Shown: one piece after another, positions 11,395 to 23,363 of the stretch
Numbering within the stretch: the first letter of the stretch is position 1
Layout of the letters: every line of letters begins with the position of its first letter
Origin: Orientallactaga sibirica
Taxonomy: Eukaryota; Chordata; Mammalia; Rodentia; Dipodidae
Assembly: GCA_036365145.1 (NCBI GenBank)
Contig: JAEOAD010000982.1
Span: forward strand, 5,544,001 to 5,608,000
DNA length: 64,000 nt
Reading direction: 5' to 3'
Translations under genes and position numbers: made by a program
The notes under the pieces: generated by a model
What the model saw: the letters and a program-made list of their open reading frames with translations, nothing else
What the model was told of the DNA's origin: nothing
The model's database searches: none

Positions 11395-12165
11395 TTTTAA
11401 TCACTATTTTAAACTTTTTATTAACATCCTCCATACATATACACAAGGCAATCTAGTAATAATCCCCTCCCACTGTCATCCTCTGTCCTCCTTCCCTACC
11501 ATTTCCACCGAACATCTGTTTCTTTGCAGCTAGTCCCTCATAATATGTCCTCATATTATGGAGATACTTGTGCAGACAGCAACAGCCACTATGAGGTCAT
11601 CAATGCAACGGCCACTTTGTGTCTGGAATATAATATTCCAAAGCACTCCTCCTCATGCCCTCATTCTTACATTCTTTCCATCGCCTCTTATACAATGACC
11701 CCTTAGACTTGGAAAGGATGATAAAGATGTCTTATTTAGTGCTGAACACTCATCTGTCATTTCTTCTCAGCATTTTGATGAGTTTTGAATCTTCCCAGTA
11801 GGTTTTCAGTAATCAACATGAATTTCCTTCCATGGAGTGAGCCTCAAATCCAATCAAAGAGCAGTTAGTTACCCCACAACAGACATGCCCCTATTGTACC
11901 AATGGGCACATCTTGCCTGGCTAGCCAGTTGTGTAGCTTTCAGTGTCTTCTAATGATTAAGACTGTTAATGACTTTTCTTCTCCTGCAGGCTGCATAGTA
12001 CTTTCCAGCACTGTTACAGCTAGTCAGCAGGAGAGGAGGCTTCCAGCTCAACTCCAGCTTAGAGTGTATTAGCAATAAGGTCTGACTATCTAACTAGGGT
12101 AGGCAACCAAGAGCTTTGGCAATATCCTGTACTGTTTTGATGGCCTCTTGGGTCTCCCTTAAACC
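11395..12165 (-). mobile_element. LINE-1 3' UTR (antisense)
   Basis: Begins with ttttattaacatcctccatacatat and a C/T-rich block, then sequence typical of rodent LINE-1 3' UTR on the antisense strand (ccaatcaaagagcagttagttacccc, tgtaccaatgggcacatcttgcctgg). It shares blocks with 54313-55690. No ORF is retained. Confidence 0.72.
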
Positions 12166-12232
12166 ACTATTTTTGGCAGTACCAGGGATTGTGCCCAGAA
12201 CATTACACATCCTGAGCAAGCATCCAGTTATA
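12166..12232 (-). mobile_element. ID SINE, very diverged, possible
   Basis: The stretch cagtaccagggattgtgcccag followed by gagcaagcat resembles an antisense ID element. Too diverged to be sure. Confidence 0.35.
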
Positions 12233-13210
12233 GAACAATGTTTACAGTCTTCCTCAAAGACTTTTAATCAATTATTTTCCAAAAAGTAACTAGAGCTATA
12301 ATGGGAGGTTTGAAAAATCAACTCAGCAAGGTCACTCCTTTCAAACACCAGGTGTTTTTACTTCATCTTCCATTTAACCTAGATTTTATTATTACTATTA
12401 TTGAGAAGGCTGCATAGCTAGTTTTAAACCCTGTCTCTTTTGACCCCTGTCCAAATCAATCACTAATAAATATAGAGTAATACTAACCATGATAAACACT
12501 GTTATTCTCAATATATATGCACTAAGACATTAAAATAAACCCTGGGGTATTTAGCTAGGAAGCCATGGGGCACACTTTCAACATTGATTTGGCTACATTT
12601 TATACTCTCTAATGTCTCTCCTGTCAGTTATCACAGACAAAAAAGAACCTATAATAATTTCTTATGTAAATCCTTCTGGGCTATGTTGGACAGGGAAATA
12701 CACAGAGGAATATTTGGCATGGACTATGGGCCTTCTACCTGCACTTGTCAGTAAAGTCTACTGGAACAGGATCACACACATTTGTTGCTCTATAGCTATC
12801 TTCACCTTAAAATGGCCCAAAAGGCTGTCCTTTTACTGATAATCCCTGATTTAGGACATGACAAGAGAATATATGCGCAAAGAAGATGCTAAAACAAAGT
12901 GCAAATAGGACAGTGGAACTAAAAAAAGTCTCATCTCTGCATACAAAGGATGCAAAAGAATTTGAGGCAAATTAAATCATTTTGAAATCAGAAATTTAAA
13001 AGTATAACCTGAAGGACTGAGGAAGTATGAGAACAAGTAATAGAAGCTGAGAAGGAGAAACAATGGAAGGGGTCCTGGGTAAATGATTGCCTGGAATTGA
13101 GATCCATTTTGGCCATATAGAGGATACAACTTGATCTGGAAATGGAAACTTTCAAGTGATCCTACAGTTTTATGATTATTGACTATCAATAGATCAAGTC
13201 CTTGATGAAT
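12233..13210. other. Unique sequence, nothing recognised
   Basis: AT-rich with a small ATT-rich patch near 12387. The 75-codon frame at 12612 has no family I recognise. Confidence 0.45.
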
Positions 13211-13214
13211 TCAA

Positions 13215-13345
13215 GGCCTCAAAGAAATGGAGCGAGCTGATCATGGACTGAAAGCTCTGAAACCATTGGCCAAAATCAATCCTTCCTTCTTCCATGAAGT
13301 TGTTTTCAGATACATTGTCACACAGCTAGAAATTAAAGTTTTTAA
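13215..13345 (+). mobile_element. MaLR-type LTR 3' end, probable
   Basis: gatcatggactgaaagctctgaaaccattggcc...aatcaatccttcc...gttttcagatacattgtcacac resembles the 3' part of rodent MaLR LTRs around their polyadenylation signal. Fragmentary. Confidence 0.5.
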
Positions 13346-13387
13346 CATGAATATTCAGGTAAATTTTGCTTGATTGGATTTTCTTTG

Positions 13388-13530
13388 GTTCTTAGTTTTA
13401 ACGCAGAGCCTTGTATGGTTCAGGCTGGATTTGAACTCACTATGGAGGATAATTATCTATAGGCCCTGATCCTCCTTTTCTCACCTCTTAAGTTCTGGGA
13501 TTATAGGTATGCACCACCATACCTGGCTAG
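13388..13530 (-). mobile_element. B1 SINE, diverged
   Basis: Antisense B1: aacgcagagccttgtatggttcaggctgg, ttgaactcactatgg, ctgggattataggtatgcaccaccatacctggc. Old copy. Confidence 0.85.
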
Positions 13531-14100
13531 ATTGGAATTCTTGTGCTATATATTTATGTGTCTATATATAATTTCAATCAATTCTTTGCGTGACACATTG
13601 AGCAGATAATAAACCACAATGGTCCAGGGAAAGATCATTTAATAAACATTTGTTCTCCAATCAGTTGATTACTTATGTAGGCCTTTGAACAGATGAATAT
13701 GATAGGAAGAAGAAACAAAGGGGGCATGGTTATAATAAAAATATATAAGCCCTAAATGGAGAAATAATTATACTTTAAGAAGGCTTAAAGAAATTTTTAT
13801 TTAAATGAGAGAAATATTGACAGAAAATAAAGAAGACCAAAGATAAACCTGGCTGGTAGCTTTGAAACAATGATGATATGCTCAGTCTCTCCAATTCTGA
13901 ATTCCATGGTACCACTTGATGGAAGTATTTATACCACAAATAATGGCAAACACTATATATAAGGGTATTCCCCCCAAAATGAGGCAGTTGTTGAACTTTT
14001 ATCTGCATTAAGAAGACAAGACAATCTGACAGGTGATGAGATTATCTTTTCTGACAGAGATACTATCTAAACTCAACTTATACATAGAAGAAGAATGATG
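13531..14100. other. Unique AT-rich sequence
   Basis: No repeat or gene recognised. Confidence 0.45.
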
Positions 14101-14103
14101 CTT

Positions 14104-14485
14104 GTGGTTTGAATGTGATGCCCCCCCCCAGGCTCATGTGTTTGGACACTTAATTCCCAGCTGGTGGTGATGTTTGGGAAGGTTATGGAACCTTGAAGCA
14201 GTGAAGTCTCACTGGGGAAAGTGGGTCACTGGAGGTGTACCTTGAGGTGTTATACTGCTCCCCACTTACTGTCTTCTCTCTCTTTCCTGTTCAACCAAAA
14301 TGGGAGGAAGTGAGAAGTTCCAGCTGCATACTCTTATCACCATAGAACCACCTGCTACCATGTCTTTCTCTCCATGATGGACTGTATATTCTCAAACTGT
14401 AAGCTATAATAAACCCTTCCTTACATTACTTTTGTCAGACATTTGGTAATGGCAATGAGAAAAGCAATTTATAAAACTAGTGTAT
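14104..14485 (+). mobile_element. ORR1-like MaLR LTR
   Basis: Starts tgtggtttgaatg, then cccagctggtggtgatgtttggg, ggaaccttgaagcagtgaagtctcactgggg, the gcc-accatg-rich segment, aataaacccttcc (polyadenylation signal) and a caatgagaaaagc end. This is the order seen in rodent ORR1 LTRs. No internal retroviral sequence is attached, so it is a solo LTR. Confidence 0.85.
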
Positions 14486-14529
14486 AGAGTCATAGAGACT
14501 TAAAAATAAAGGCAAAAAATAGCTTATGG

Positions 14530-14780
14530 AGGCTGGAGATATGGCTTGGCAGTTAAGGCACCTGCCTGCCAAGCCTAAGAACACCGGTTCCAATCTTCAG
14601 GTTCCACGTTTAGCCAGACGCAGTGATGCAAGGGCACAATGCCGCACTTGCCCACAAGGGGGCGCAAGCATCTGGATTTCGTTCACAGGGGCTGAGAGTC
14701 TGCTGATGCACCCATTTTCTCTCTTTCTGTCTCTCTAGCTCTCTCAATATCTCTCTAGCTCTCTCTCAAAATATATATAT
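14530..14780 (+). mobile_element. DIP-type SINE, subtype A
   Basis: Head ggctggagatatggcttgg, B-box ggttccaatcttc and the module with ccacaagggggcgc at 14652-14665, then CT-rich and (AT)n tail. The target duplication atagcttatgg is at 14519-14529 and 14781-14791. Confidence 0.95.
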
Positions 14781-14874
14781 ATAGCTTATGGGTTAGGAAG
14801 GAGACAAAAAGATCATTTCTTTTACCAGCAAGTCTTTTTGCACAACTTCAGTTTTTTAAATTCTTTTTTAAAAA

Positions 14875-15087
14875 CATTTTTATTTATTTATTTATTTGAG
14901 AGAGAGAGAGATAAAGAGGCAGATAGAGAAAAGAAGAATGGGTATGCCAAGGCCTCTAGCCACTGCAAATAAACTCCAGGTGCATGCTCCACCTTGTGCA
15001 ATTGGCTTACATGGGTACTAGGGAATCCAACGTGGTCCTTTGGCTTCCCAGGCAAGCACCTTAAGTGTTAAGCCATCTCTCCAGCTC
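14875..15087 (-). mobile_element. DIP-type SINE, subtype B
   Basis: Antisense copy with (ATTT)n tail, (GA)n tract, ggcctctagccactgcaaat and the end taagccatctctccagctc. Confidence 0.94.
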
Positions 15088-15988
15088 AAGCTTTGTTTTT
15101 GACCATGTGAGTGACTCACTCTGATTAAAAATATAGACACAGTAAAAATATGGAGAGTCAAAGTAACAAAACAAGAGTACAATATATTCCACTTACTTAA
15201 GATCCCACAGACCCAGTCACTTAACTCTCAGTATCTCAGTTATTGTCTTTATAGAACAGACTTAAAATGGTACCTCCATCTTTACTCCAAAGAGATGCTG
15301 ACAGAGGAACTGGAGTAAGACATGCACTCACAGAGCCTGGGAGAAAGTAAACACTTGTGATTGTTTACTGTTGTCCAGCCTCCCAGAAATTCCCTGTGGA
15401 GCTCTCTGGTCTCTGTCTCTTTGGATGATTCAGGGTTCTGCATTTTCATGAGTTCTGTGTAAATTTTTTATGTTATTCGTGAGATTAGCCATTGACCAGC
15501 TAGGCAATGAACTGCTCAAGACACTGCCTATACACTGCTACTCATAAACCCCAGATGTTCTTGCATCCTACTACTTAGGCCTTGGTGCTATGACCTACCC
15601 ATGTTCACAACACTCATTTCCACCTATGGCTGTTAATTACCACAAAAACATAACTTGCTTTTCACAGGGAAGAAACTCCACTCTCTGGAAACTGAAACAA
15701 AAATCATATCAAACAGAGCACCAAGGGCCAGAAATGCTGATTGCATTCCTGAATAATGACTCTATTGCAATTGTCTCCTCGGGTACAAAGTGCAACAGAT
15801 AATAGCCACAACTAATTTATATTATTTTTATACTATTAATTACATGTTGATTTATTTAACAAATACTCTATATCAATCATGACATATTATAGGGGTCTCA
15901 AGTTCATTGGTTAAGAGAAAAACAAACATCTATTTTTCAACAGTTTGCATTTTGCATTGATTGGCTATAGAAAAAATTTTAAAATAAA
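15088..15988. other. Unique sequence, nothing recognised
   Basis: No repeat or gene recognised. A 70-codon frame starts at 15590 and has no visible homology. Confidence 0.45.
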
Positions 15989-15989
15989 G

Positions 15990-16195
15990 TCTAGGGAGAT
16001 GGCTTAGTGGTTAAGGTGCTTGCCTATGAAGCCTAAGGACCCAGGTTAGATTCCCTAGTACCCACCTAAGCCAAATGCACAAAGTGGTACATGTGTCTGG
16101 AGTTGGCTTGCAGTGGCTAAAGGCCCTGGCACATCCATTCTATCTCTCTATCTGCCTCTCTCTCTCTATGAAATAAATTTTTTATTATAAAAATA
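15990..16195 (+). mobile_element. DIP-type SINE, subtype B
   Basis: tctagggagatggcttagtggttaagg head, aggttagattccc B-box, body gtctggagttggcttgcagtgg, CT-rich tract and AAATAAA-type tail. Confidence 0.93.
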
Positions 16196-16299
16196 AATAT
16201 ATAGATGTTAGTTATTAACAAATACTACAAAAGAAAATGAAACATGAACAAGTACTCTTTATAAGAATACATGATAATGATGGATGTAGTTATAAGATA

Positions 16300-16665
16300 T
16301 ATTAGTTACGTTATAATTGTTATGACCAAATACCTGACAAGAGACAACTTAAGGAGGGAAGGGTCAATTTTTGCTTACAGTTCCAGGTTACAGTCAATTG
16401 TGGCAGAGAAGGCAAGGCATCAGGTGCTCATGACAGCTGGACATATTCAATCCTCAGCAGGAAGCAGAAATGATGAATGCTAGTGTTCAGCCAGCTCTCT
16501 CTTTTTATCCAGTCCAAAACCCTCAGCCCATGGAATGATACCACACCCAGTTAAGGTGGGTCTTCCCACCTTGATTAACCTAATCAAAATAATCTCTCAC
16601 AGGTATGCCCAGAGCCTCATTTTCTGGATGATTCCAGGTTCTTTTAAATTGACAATCAATATACA
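16300..16665 (-). mobile_element. MT-like MaLR LTR (antisense)
   Basis: tattagttacgttataattgttatgaccaaatacctgacaagagacaacttaaggagg is the reverse complement of a rodent MaLR LTR 3' end. The rest (agcccatggaatgataccacaccc, cttgattaacctaatc, aggtatgcccagagcc) follows MT-type order. Solo LTR. Confidence 0.82.
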
Positions 16666-16847
16666 TAATACTAATCTGCAGAATCCCATTAATCATGCAA
16701 CATTTTGTGAAAAGTTTGGAGGAAGAGAGTTAAGTAAGGAATTTCCTGTTGTCTACAGGACAGAGAACAGAAATCAGAGTTGAGAAGAAAAATGAAAAGG
16801 GAGGAATCTGAGGAGGAAGAAACCAAAATTGTCAGAGAGTGACAATG

Positions 16848-17470
16848 TTATGTTAGCTATCTATTGCTCTAGAACAAATGATCAAAAGTTTGTCAGCATA
16901 ATGCAATATACATTTACAATGTTGAAGTTTCTGTGGGTCAGGAGCCCAGGGAAGGCCAATTGCATGCCCGGTTCAGAGTTCTTCCCAGGACTAAGATCCC
17001 ATCTGAAAGTTTCATGAGAAGGTACATGTGTGGGAAAATCTATTCATATACTTGATAGCAGGATTCAGTTCCTAAAGGATTGTTGGGGCTGTAGCCTTAG
17101 TTCCTTGCTGTCTTTTGAGTTCTTTGTTATTTTGGACTCTTAGCATAGAAGTTTGTGGCATGAAAGCCAGCAAGGAATGGTCTTCTAAGAATCAGTCTTT
17201 AGTGACCTAAGCAGGAAGCAATATTTTATCCCATTTACTAAATTCTACTTTTTGGAAGTATTGGGCTATAGCTATTTCTTCCAAGCATAAAATGATCATC
17301 CCCATAATGGAGCAGAAACTGAAGTAATAACCTGCAAAGTAAATTGGCCTTTGGTCTATGCCAATGGTTACAGAGCTGTAAATATTCCCTGTAGAGGTGG
17401 GAATGAAGAGCCACTACATCCTTACTTGAGACTGCAGACACACTCCAGCATCCCATCAACATGCAGTCTC
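16848..17470 (-). mobile_element. Ancient mammalian interspersed repeat, LTR-type probable
   Basis: tgttagctatctattgctctagaacaaatgatc...gtttctgtgggtcaggagccc...gcaggattcagttcctaaaggattgttgg matches a widespread old mammalian repeat in antisense orientation. I recognise the pattern but cannot assign the family with certainty. The right boundary is approximate. Confidence 0.6.
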
Positions 17471-17474
17471 AAAG

Positions 17475-18695
17475 GGCAGTAGAACATGCAAGAAGTAGAA
17501 GGGTAACTAGGGCGAGGACTCCGATGATATAAAGTAACCCCAATACATCCATTGATTATTAGTGGTGGCCTGAATGGAATCATTTCTTTCATCTGTCAGT
17601 GCTCTATCTGGATGTTTCTTTAGGCCTCCCCAGGAAAAGCAAGTCATCAGGAAGTGAGTTACAAACCACATGGGGTAGTGGTGGAGAGTCAATGTCATGA
17701 GTATAAAGAGATTATTAAAGGTTATCTGAGCACAGTGAAGGAGAACATGAAGACTTTGTGGGGTATTTGAAGGAATTTAACTTTTGCAAGAGCAAGAAGT
17801 TAATGTTGCCACAATTTTCAGGATCCAGCTCAGGACCTGTTAGTTGTGTTATCTAGTGACCACATGCTTATCTACACTGTCTCCACAACCCCCTTCAACT
17901 TCCTTGTATCATAGAGGAGAGTGTTGGCATTGATTTTACAACACGTTTTACTGTTCCCACCCTGCTGCTGCTTGTTCCAATGCTGCAGACTTCCAGATGA
18001 CTGATACCGTCTCTTTATATTAGCCATTCATCCAAATTTCTGTCCCATCTGTCTCATTTCTGCCGAGAGGCACCTCATCTGTAAGTTTTTGGTCTTGGAC
18101 CAACCAGACTGCTGCCAAATTGCCTATGACATCAAATTATTTTGCATCTTGATAAGTAAATTGTTTCATTCATTTAAGAACTGGGACAACAATATTACCA
18201 CAACCTTGCTAAATAGCAGTTTTTCTCTAACTACAGGTGGAAAAGAAAGCCAATGATCGTGAATACTGTAAACCGATTATACATAAGCAAATCACTGTTT
18301 TCTTGGGACTTGCCTAGTTCTTTACAGAGTCCAATACTATCTCACTAAGCGTGTGTGTGCGCGCACCCATGTGTGTCTTAGTTTCACAACATTGATTCAT
18401 CTTTTCTCTCCAGAAAGCTGGACTCGTTCACCTAATAATATTGTCCTAATCTGTTTGTCACATGAAGCAATAGCTTTCCCATCCAATCCCCTTTCAAACG
18501 CCTTCCCTGTGATCCTTACTCCCCAAATTCCATTTCTGCACAGCATTTTTCCCTGACTTATGAATAAACTAACGCTCAACACTTTTGGAAGAGTTGTGCA
18601 CATCTAGACAACAGCCAACAAGCATAGAATCATAACAATACAAATAAAACATGGTGAAGTTGTAAAATATCATCTGGAAATACCTTTAGAAAATT
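17475..18695. other. Unique sequence, nothing recognised
   Basis: No repeat or gene recognised. Frames at 18353 and 18397 are 67-68 codons and overlap on opposite strands, as expected by chance. Confidence 0.45.
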
Positions 18696-18699
18696 TTTG

Positions 18700-19590
18700 T
18701 GCACCTGAAAAAAGATAAGCAAATTCTCCAACGGAGAGAGAAGTTAGTACTAGATAGAAGGGATGACCATCTATGTTTTGGAGGGAAATTTTATATGAGT
18801 TGGCTCTCTTCTAGTCCACATTTGGTGGCATCTTGCTCTTGGAGACTGAGCTCATTTTTTGTACCTGGTTTTGACTTATTTCCCAGTTCCAGCAATGAGT
18901 TGCATTCCACTGAATGGATCTGTTAGCCAAATCAAGAGCAGTTGGTTACCCACCATGGCTGTTTGCCACTACTGCACTTCTATGAGCATTACGTCAGGTT
19001 GTTTCCTGCTGGGTATCTTAGACTGCAAGTTGTTTGGACCAATGTCGGACATTTTCTCCCAGTTGCTCGTGTAGCACCCTCTGGTACTAGACTAGCTAAC
19101 TGTCTGGGGACTAACCTTCTTCCAGATTCTGGCCAGGTCTCTCTGTGTTTGGTCTCACACACCACAGAACAACGCAGGGGAAGGGCAAGAGTTCAGCGTT
19201 CATGGCGATCATGACACCAGAAAAAGGCTGAAGGAGATAAACACAGAGAACATCCAACTCCAACTAAGCCAGATATCCAGAGACACAGAGGCTCCCAAAA
19301 CCTCATCACTGAAACAGAACTAAAATGACCCCAATGTGGCTCAGGGAAACTCGTGGAAGAGGGGGCGGAAAGATTGTTAGAGTCACAAGCTGGGGCATTA
19401 TGCACACAGACTGGGGCCTACCCCCCAGAACTCTTGACTAACCTCACAATGCATGACCCACATTCCCCATTGATGAGGGTCCCTTTGAAAGTGGGAGGAC
19501 AGGGAGGAGGACAATGGAACCAATACTATGAATGTAAAATCAGAATAATATAAATAAAAAATATATATTTAAATTAAAAAAAAATTGTGG
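18700..19590 (+). mobile_element. LINE-1 3' end with 5' inversion
   Basis: 18700-19175 matches antisense LINE-1 3' UTR (the same strand as 54763-55190), whereas 19176-19590 is sense 3' UTR and ends ataatataaataaaaaatat plus an A-rich tail. On the 54313-55690 copy, the two segments abut with about 65 bp missing between them. This is the structure left by twin-primed reverse transcription. No clear target duplication. Confidence 0.8.
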
Positions 19591-20830
19591 AGTCTTTTGG
19601 GTCACTTATATATAAAATCATAACATCTGCAAATAGGGCTAGTTTGACTTCTTTTAAATTTGCATTTCTTTTATTGCTTTCTCTTGGCTTATTACTTGGG
19701 CTAGGACTTCTAGCACTATGTTGAAAAGCAGTGGTGGGAGTGGACACCCCTCTCTTGTTCCTGATCTTAATGGGAACTCTTCAAATATTCCACATTTAAT
19801 ATAATTTGGGCCTTATGTGCTTTATATATAGCCTTTATTATGTTGACTTTAGTCCTTCCATCCTTAGTCTCTCTAACATTTTGATCATGAAGTGATGCTA
19901 TATTTTGTTGAAGGCCTTCTCTGCTTCTGTTGAAATGATCATGTGGTTCTTGTGTTTAAATTTATTCATGTGGTGTATTATGTTTAATGATTTCTGTATG
20001 CTGAACCATACCTTGCATCCCTGGAATGAAGCTTACTTGATCAAAGTGGATAATGCTGATATGTTCTTTAATTCACTTTGCAAGGATTTTATTGAAAATT
20101 TTCACATCTATGTTCATCAGAGATACTGATTTGGTCTATAATTTTCCTTTCTTGTGTCTCTGTTTTTGATATCAGAGTAATGTTGGCTTCATAGAAGGAG
20201 TGTTCCTTCTATCAATTCTGTGAAATAACTTGAGAAAAAGTGGTTTTACTTCTCTAATGAAGGTTTGGTAGAATTCTAGCTGAGTATCCATCAGGTCATG
20301 GACTCTTTTGGGGTGGTTTTTGATTACATATTCAATCTCATTGAAAGTGATAGGTTTGTTTAGGAAGTTTATCTGCTCTGAGTTTAGTTTTGGTAGGTGG
20401 TATGTGTCTAGAAATTCATCCATTTCTGCCAGACTATACAATTTTTTGAAATAGAGGTTGTGTAAGTAGGTCTGGATGATTCTTCCAGTTTTATTGGTTT
20501 CAGTTATAACCTCTCCATTTTCATTTCTGATCTTGTTAATTTGAGACTTCTCTTTTTGCTTTTGATCAAATTGGCCAGGGGTTTACCAATCTTACTTTTT
20601 AAGTACCAGCTCTTCATTTTGTCAATATTTTTAATTGTTTTCTTAATTTCCAATCATTAATTTCTGCTCTGATCTTGATTATTTCTTTCTGTCTGGAGCT
20701 CTTGGGATTGGACTGTTCTTGTTTTGCCAATGCCTTTAGGTGAATAGTTGTTATTAGTTTGAGATGTCTCTGTCTTTCATATGAAAGCATTTATTGCTAT
20801 GAATTTTCCCCTTAGGACTGACTTCATCTT
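19591..20830 (-). mobile_element. LINE-1 ORF2 fragment (antisense)
   Basis: The reverse strand encodes the ORF2 region from the endonuclease-RT linker into the RT domain. An 89-codon piece (20441-20172) contains the conserved LNSEQINFLNKPIT and NEIEYVIKNHPK blocks, and the catalytic FADD region lies near 19630. Several stops and frame breaks. It ends abruptly at the tail of the inverted LINE-1. Confidence 0.92.
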
Positions 20831-20834
20831 TTTT

Positions 20835-21062
20835 TCAAGGTAGGGTCTCAGTCTAGCCCAAAGTGACCTAGAACTTTGCATCCCCAGCCTGTCCTCAAAC
20901 TCATAGCTATCCTCCTACCTCTTCTTCCTAAGTCCTGGGATTAAAGGTGTGCATGCATCTGGAATTTGTTTGCAATGGCTGGAAGCCCTAGCATTCCTCC
21001 CCCCCTCTGTCTCTTAAATAAATAAATATGTTAACGGTGTGCACCACTATGCCTAGCCAGAT
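20835..21062 (-). mobile_element. B1 SINE split by a truncated DIP
   Basis: Antisense B1: caaggtagggtctcagtctagccc, ctgggattaaaggtgtgca (left), then cggtgtgcaccactatgcctagcc (right). The break coincides with a 13-bp repeat flanking a short DIP piece. Confidence 0.88.
20954..21030 (+). mobile_element. 5'-truncated DIP SINE
   Basis: Only the 3' end of a DIP is present (tgcatctggaatttgtttgcaatggctgg, CT-rich tract, aaataaataaatatg). Flanking repeats ttaaaggtgtgca (20941-20953) and ttaacggtgtgca (21031-21043) differ at one base. Confidence 0.88.
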
Positions 21063-21082
21063 CTTAAACATTTAAATGAGAC

Positions 21083-21178
21083 TTAGTTTTTTTTCTTTTT
21101 GAGACAGTCTCAATAGATAGCTTAGACTTCTCTTGAACTCACAACCCCCCCCATCTCAGTCCTTTGAGATCCTAGTTT
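21083..21178 (-). mobile_element. B1 SINE, diverged
   Basis: ttttgagacagtctcaatagatagcttagac, ttgaactcacaac, tgagatcctag. Degraded antisense B1. Confidence 0.6.
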
Positions 21179-22275
21179 CTTAAAGAACTTTCAAGCCTTT
21201 GCAATATTCTGGGCTTAGGTTTTATGGGGACATTTTTCGAGACAGAAAACAACTGTTACAATGTTCCTTTTTTTACAGTAGTTTGTTATTGATGTTTTAA
21301 GGGGAAATGTGTTCCCAGAAATTGCTCATAACACTTTTCCAAGATGTATTTCTGTCTTGATTACCAAAATAAGTATGGCAATGTCTATATTTGCCAGGAA
21401 ATGTACAATATTTTCCCTTAGGTTTAGAAAGCCCTTGAAAACCTCTAATCTGTTGCTTTGTTTTTATAGTAATTGAAGCTAAATTAGAGCCTGGAGGAAA
21501 ATGAACTGTGCAACCCAACTAAAGGAATTCCACCACCTTGATGTGGAAGGAGACCTCCACATGCTCAAGTTGTTTTTCCTTCCTACTATAAACCTGGTCT
21601 TCATCATAAAATTGAGTAAGTGTTTTGTTTTTCCAGATTTGTTTCTCAGGAGCAAATACACATTGCATATCATGAAATATTGTAGCATCCAAAGAGAGGC
21701 TAACAAGACTAAATTAGTCACATGGCTTAACAAGAAAAGCTCATTGGTAGTTAAATGGAGATAATTTTATCTTCCCTGATGTAGATATATTCAAATTGCT
21801 ACTACTTCTATAGTGAAGTGATTCATAAAAATAATTCTCAGTCATAAAAATATATCTTTTGTCATGAAAGCATGACCTAACATGGAACAAATATTTCGTT
21901 TGAAGATAAAAGGAAGAAAAATACTAAAGAAAACAGAATTTTACTTCTAAAAATAACTTGCCACACATAAGATCTCCCAAATGATATGTAACAGTCATTT
22001 CAAAGAAAACTACTTTTATTTATTGAAACTTACTGGACTATGGCTAAGTTGAGGCAAGTGCTTTGTGTGGAAATTTAAGGGGGTTCCCAAGGTAAGTACC
22101 CCACTCCAGTAACCCAAATATTAGCTCCACTTGAATACATGAGCTCCCTAAAATGGCCTCATATAGTATTGAATAAGTCAGTCAACTGCTGACTTGTTTT
22201 AGGACTTCTGTTCTATAATAACATTTAGTTTTCACTTGATCTCTTATTATATTCCTTACAACTTAAACCCCAGGC
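21179..22275. other. Unique AT-rich sequence
   Basis: No repeat recognised. Two overlapping opposite-strand frames of 84-87 codons (21479-21764) share no features with known proteins as far as I can see. Confidence 0.45.
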
Positions 22276-22278
22276 GTG

Positions 22279-22607
22279 TCAGTCAGTTTTCCACCACTGT
22301 GAGAATATTTTGGTTCACAGTTTCAGAAAGTTCAGTTCATGGCAGGCTGGCTCAGTTGCTGTTGGGTGTATGGTAAAGCAGAACACTGTGGCAGGAGGAT
22401 GTGACTGAGCTGTTTAAGTGGGCCAGGATCCAAAGAGAGAGGAAGGGGCCAAGGACAAGATAGGATCTTCAAGGGCACTCCCCCAGTGATCTAACTTCAT
22501 CCAATTAGGCTCTGTCTCATAATAGTGTACTGAGGTGTGAACTCATCATTGGATCAATCCATTGATGAATTCTCTTCATGATCCATTCACCTCTCAGTAG
22601 TAATACT
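22279..22607 (-). mobile_element. MaLR/MST-like LTR (antisense), diverged
   Basis: cagttttccaccactgtgag...tggttcacagtttcag...gtgaactcatcattggatcaatccattgatgaa follows the antisense order of ERVL-MaLR LTRs. Quite diverged. Confidence 0.65.
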
Positions 22608-23071
22608 TAGGGAGAAAATCATCAACAAACAAACTTTTGGAAGAAATTATTTCTAATTATAGCAACATATGAAAGGGCTGCCTATGTTATCATTTGAATG
22701 TGTAAACAATTATTGATACTTTAAATTTAGTATTTAGTAGATATTTGAAATTATATGCATATTTCATGTTTACATCACATAACAATTGGATTTTACCTTG
22801 TCATTGCTCAGTCACTCCCCTCCCCCATGGCTGATGGCTACCACTTTGTACAGGGTTTAAATGTCTAAACATGAACACAGGTTTAAAGAGTAAGGCATCC
22901 ACTGCTTAACCCACACTGATTCCTAACTCCCTACGTGAGCTTGGTCCCAGTACTTCACAATTTTCTGATACCAGCATCCTTATCTGAATTATGAAGGCTG
23001 ATGTACATCAGAACCAGTCAGATTAGGCAACAGTTATGAATACATGAATACTGCAGCCAAAGGTTTGAGCA

Positions 23072-23073
<2 letters not shown>

Positions 23074-23106
<33 letters not shown>
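23074..23106. repeat. (TG)16 microsatellite
   Basis: Uninterrupted TG dinucleotides just upstream of a DIP SINE. Confidence 0.98.
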
Positions 23107-23108
<2 letters not shown>

Positions 23109-23130
23109 ACAAACATTGAAAATACAGGAG

Positions 23131-23357
23131 GGCTGGAGAGATGGCTTAGTGGTTTAGGTACTTGCCTGCTAAGCCTAAAGACCCATGTTCTACAGACACA
23201 CAATGAGGCAAGTGCAAGGTCTCACACGCCCACTAGGTGGTGCAAGCATCTGACATTCAATTGCAATAGCTGAGGTCCTGATATACCAATATTCTCTCCC
23301 TTCCTCCCTCCCTCCCCCCCCGTCACTTACTCTGTATAAAATAAAATTTAAAAACAG
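23131..23357 (+). mobile_element. DIP-type SINE, subtype C
   Basis: Head gggctggagagatggcttagtgg, with the B-box region shortened. The body has gcaaggtctcacacgcccactaggtggtgcaagcatctg, carrying ccactaggtggtgc at 23230-23243. CT-rich tract and A-rich tail. Confidence 0.93.
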
Positions 23358-23363
23358 AAATTA

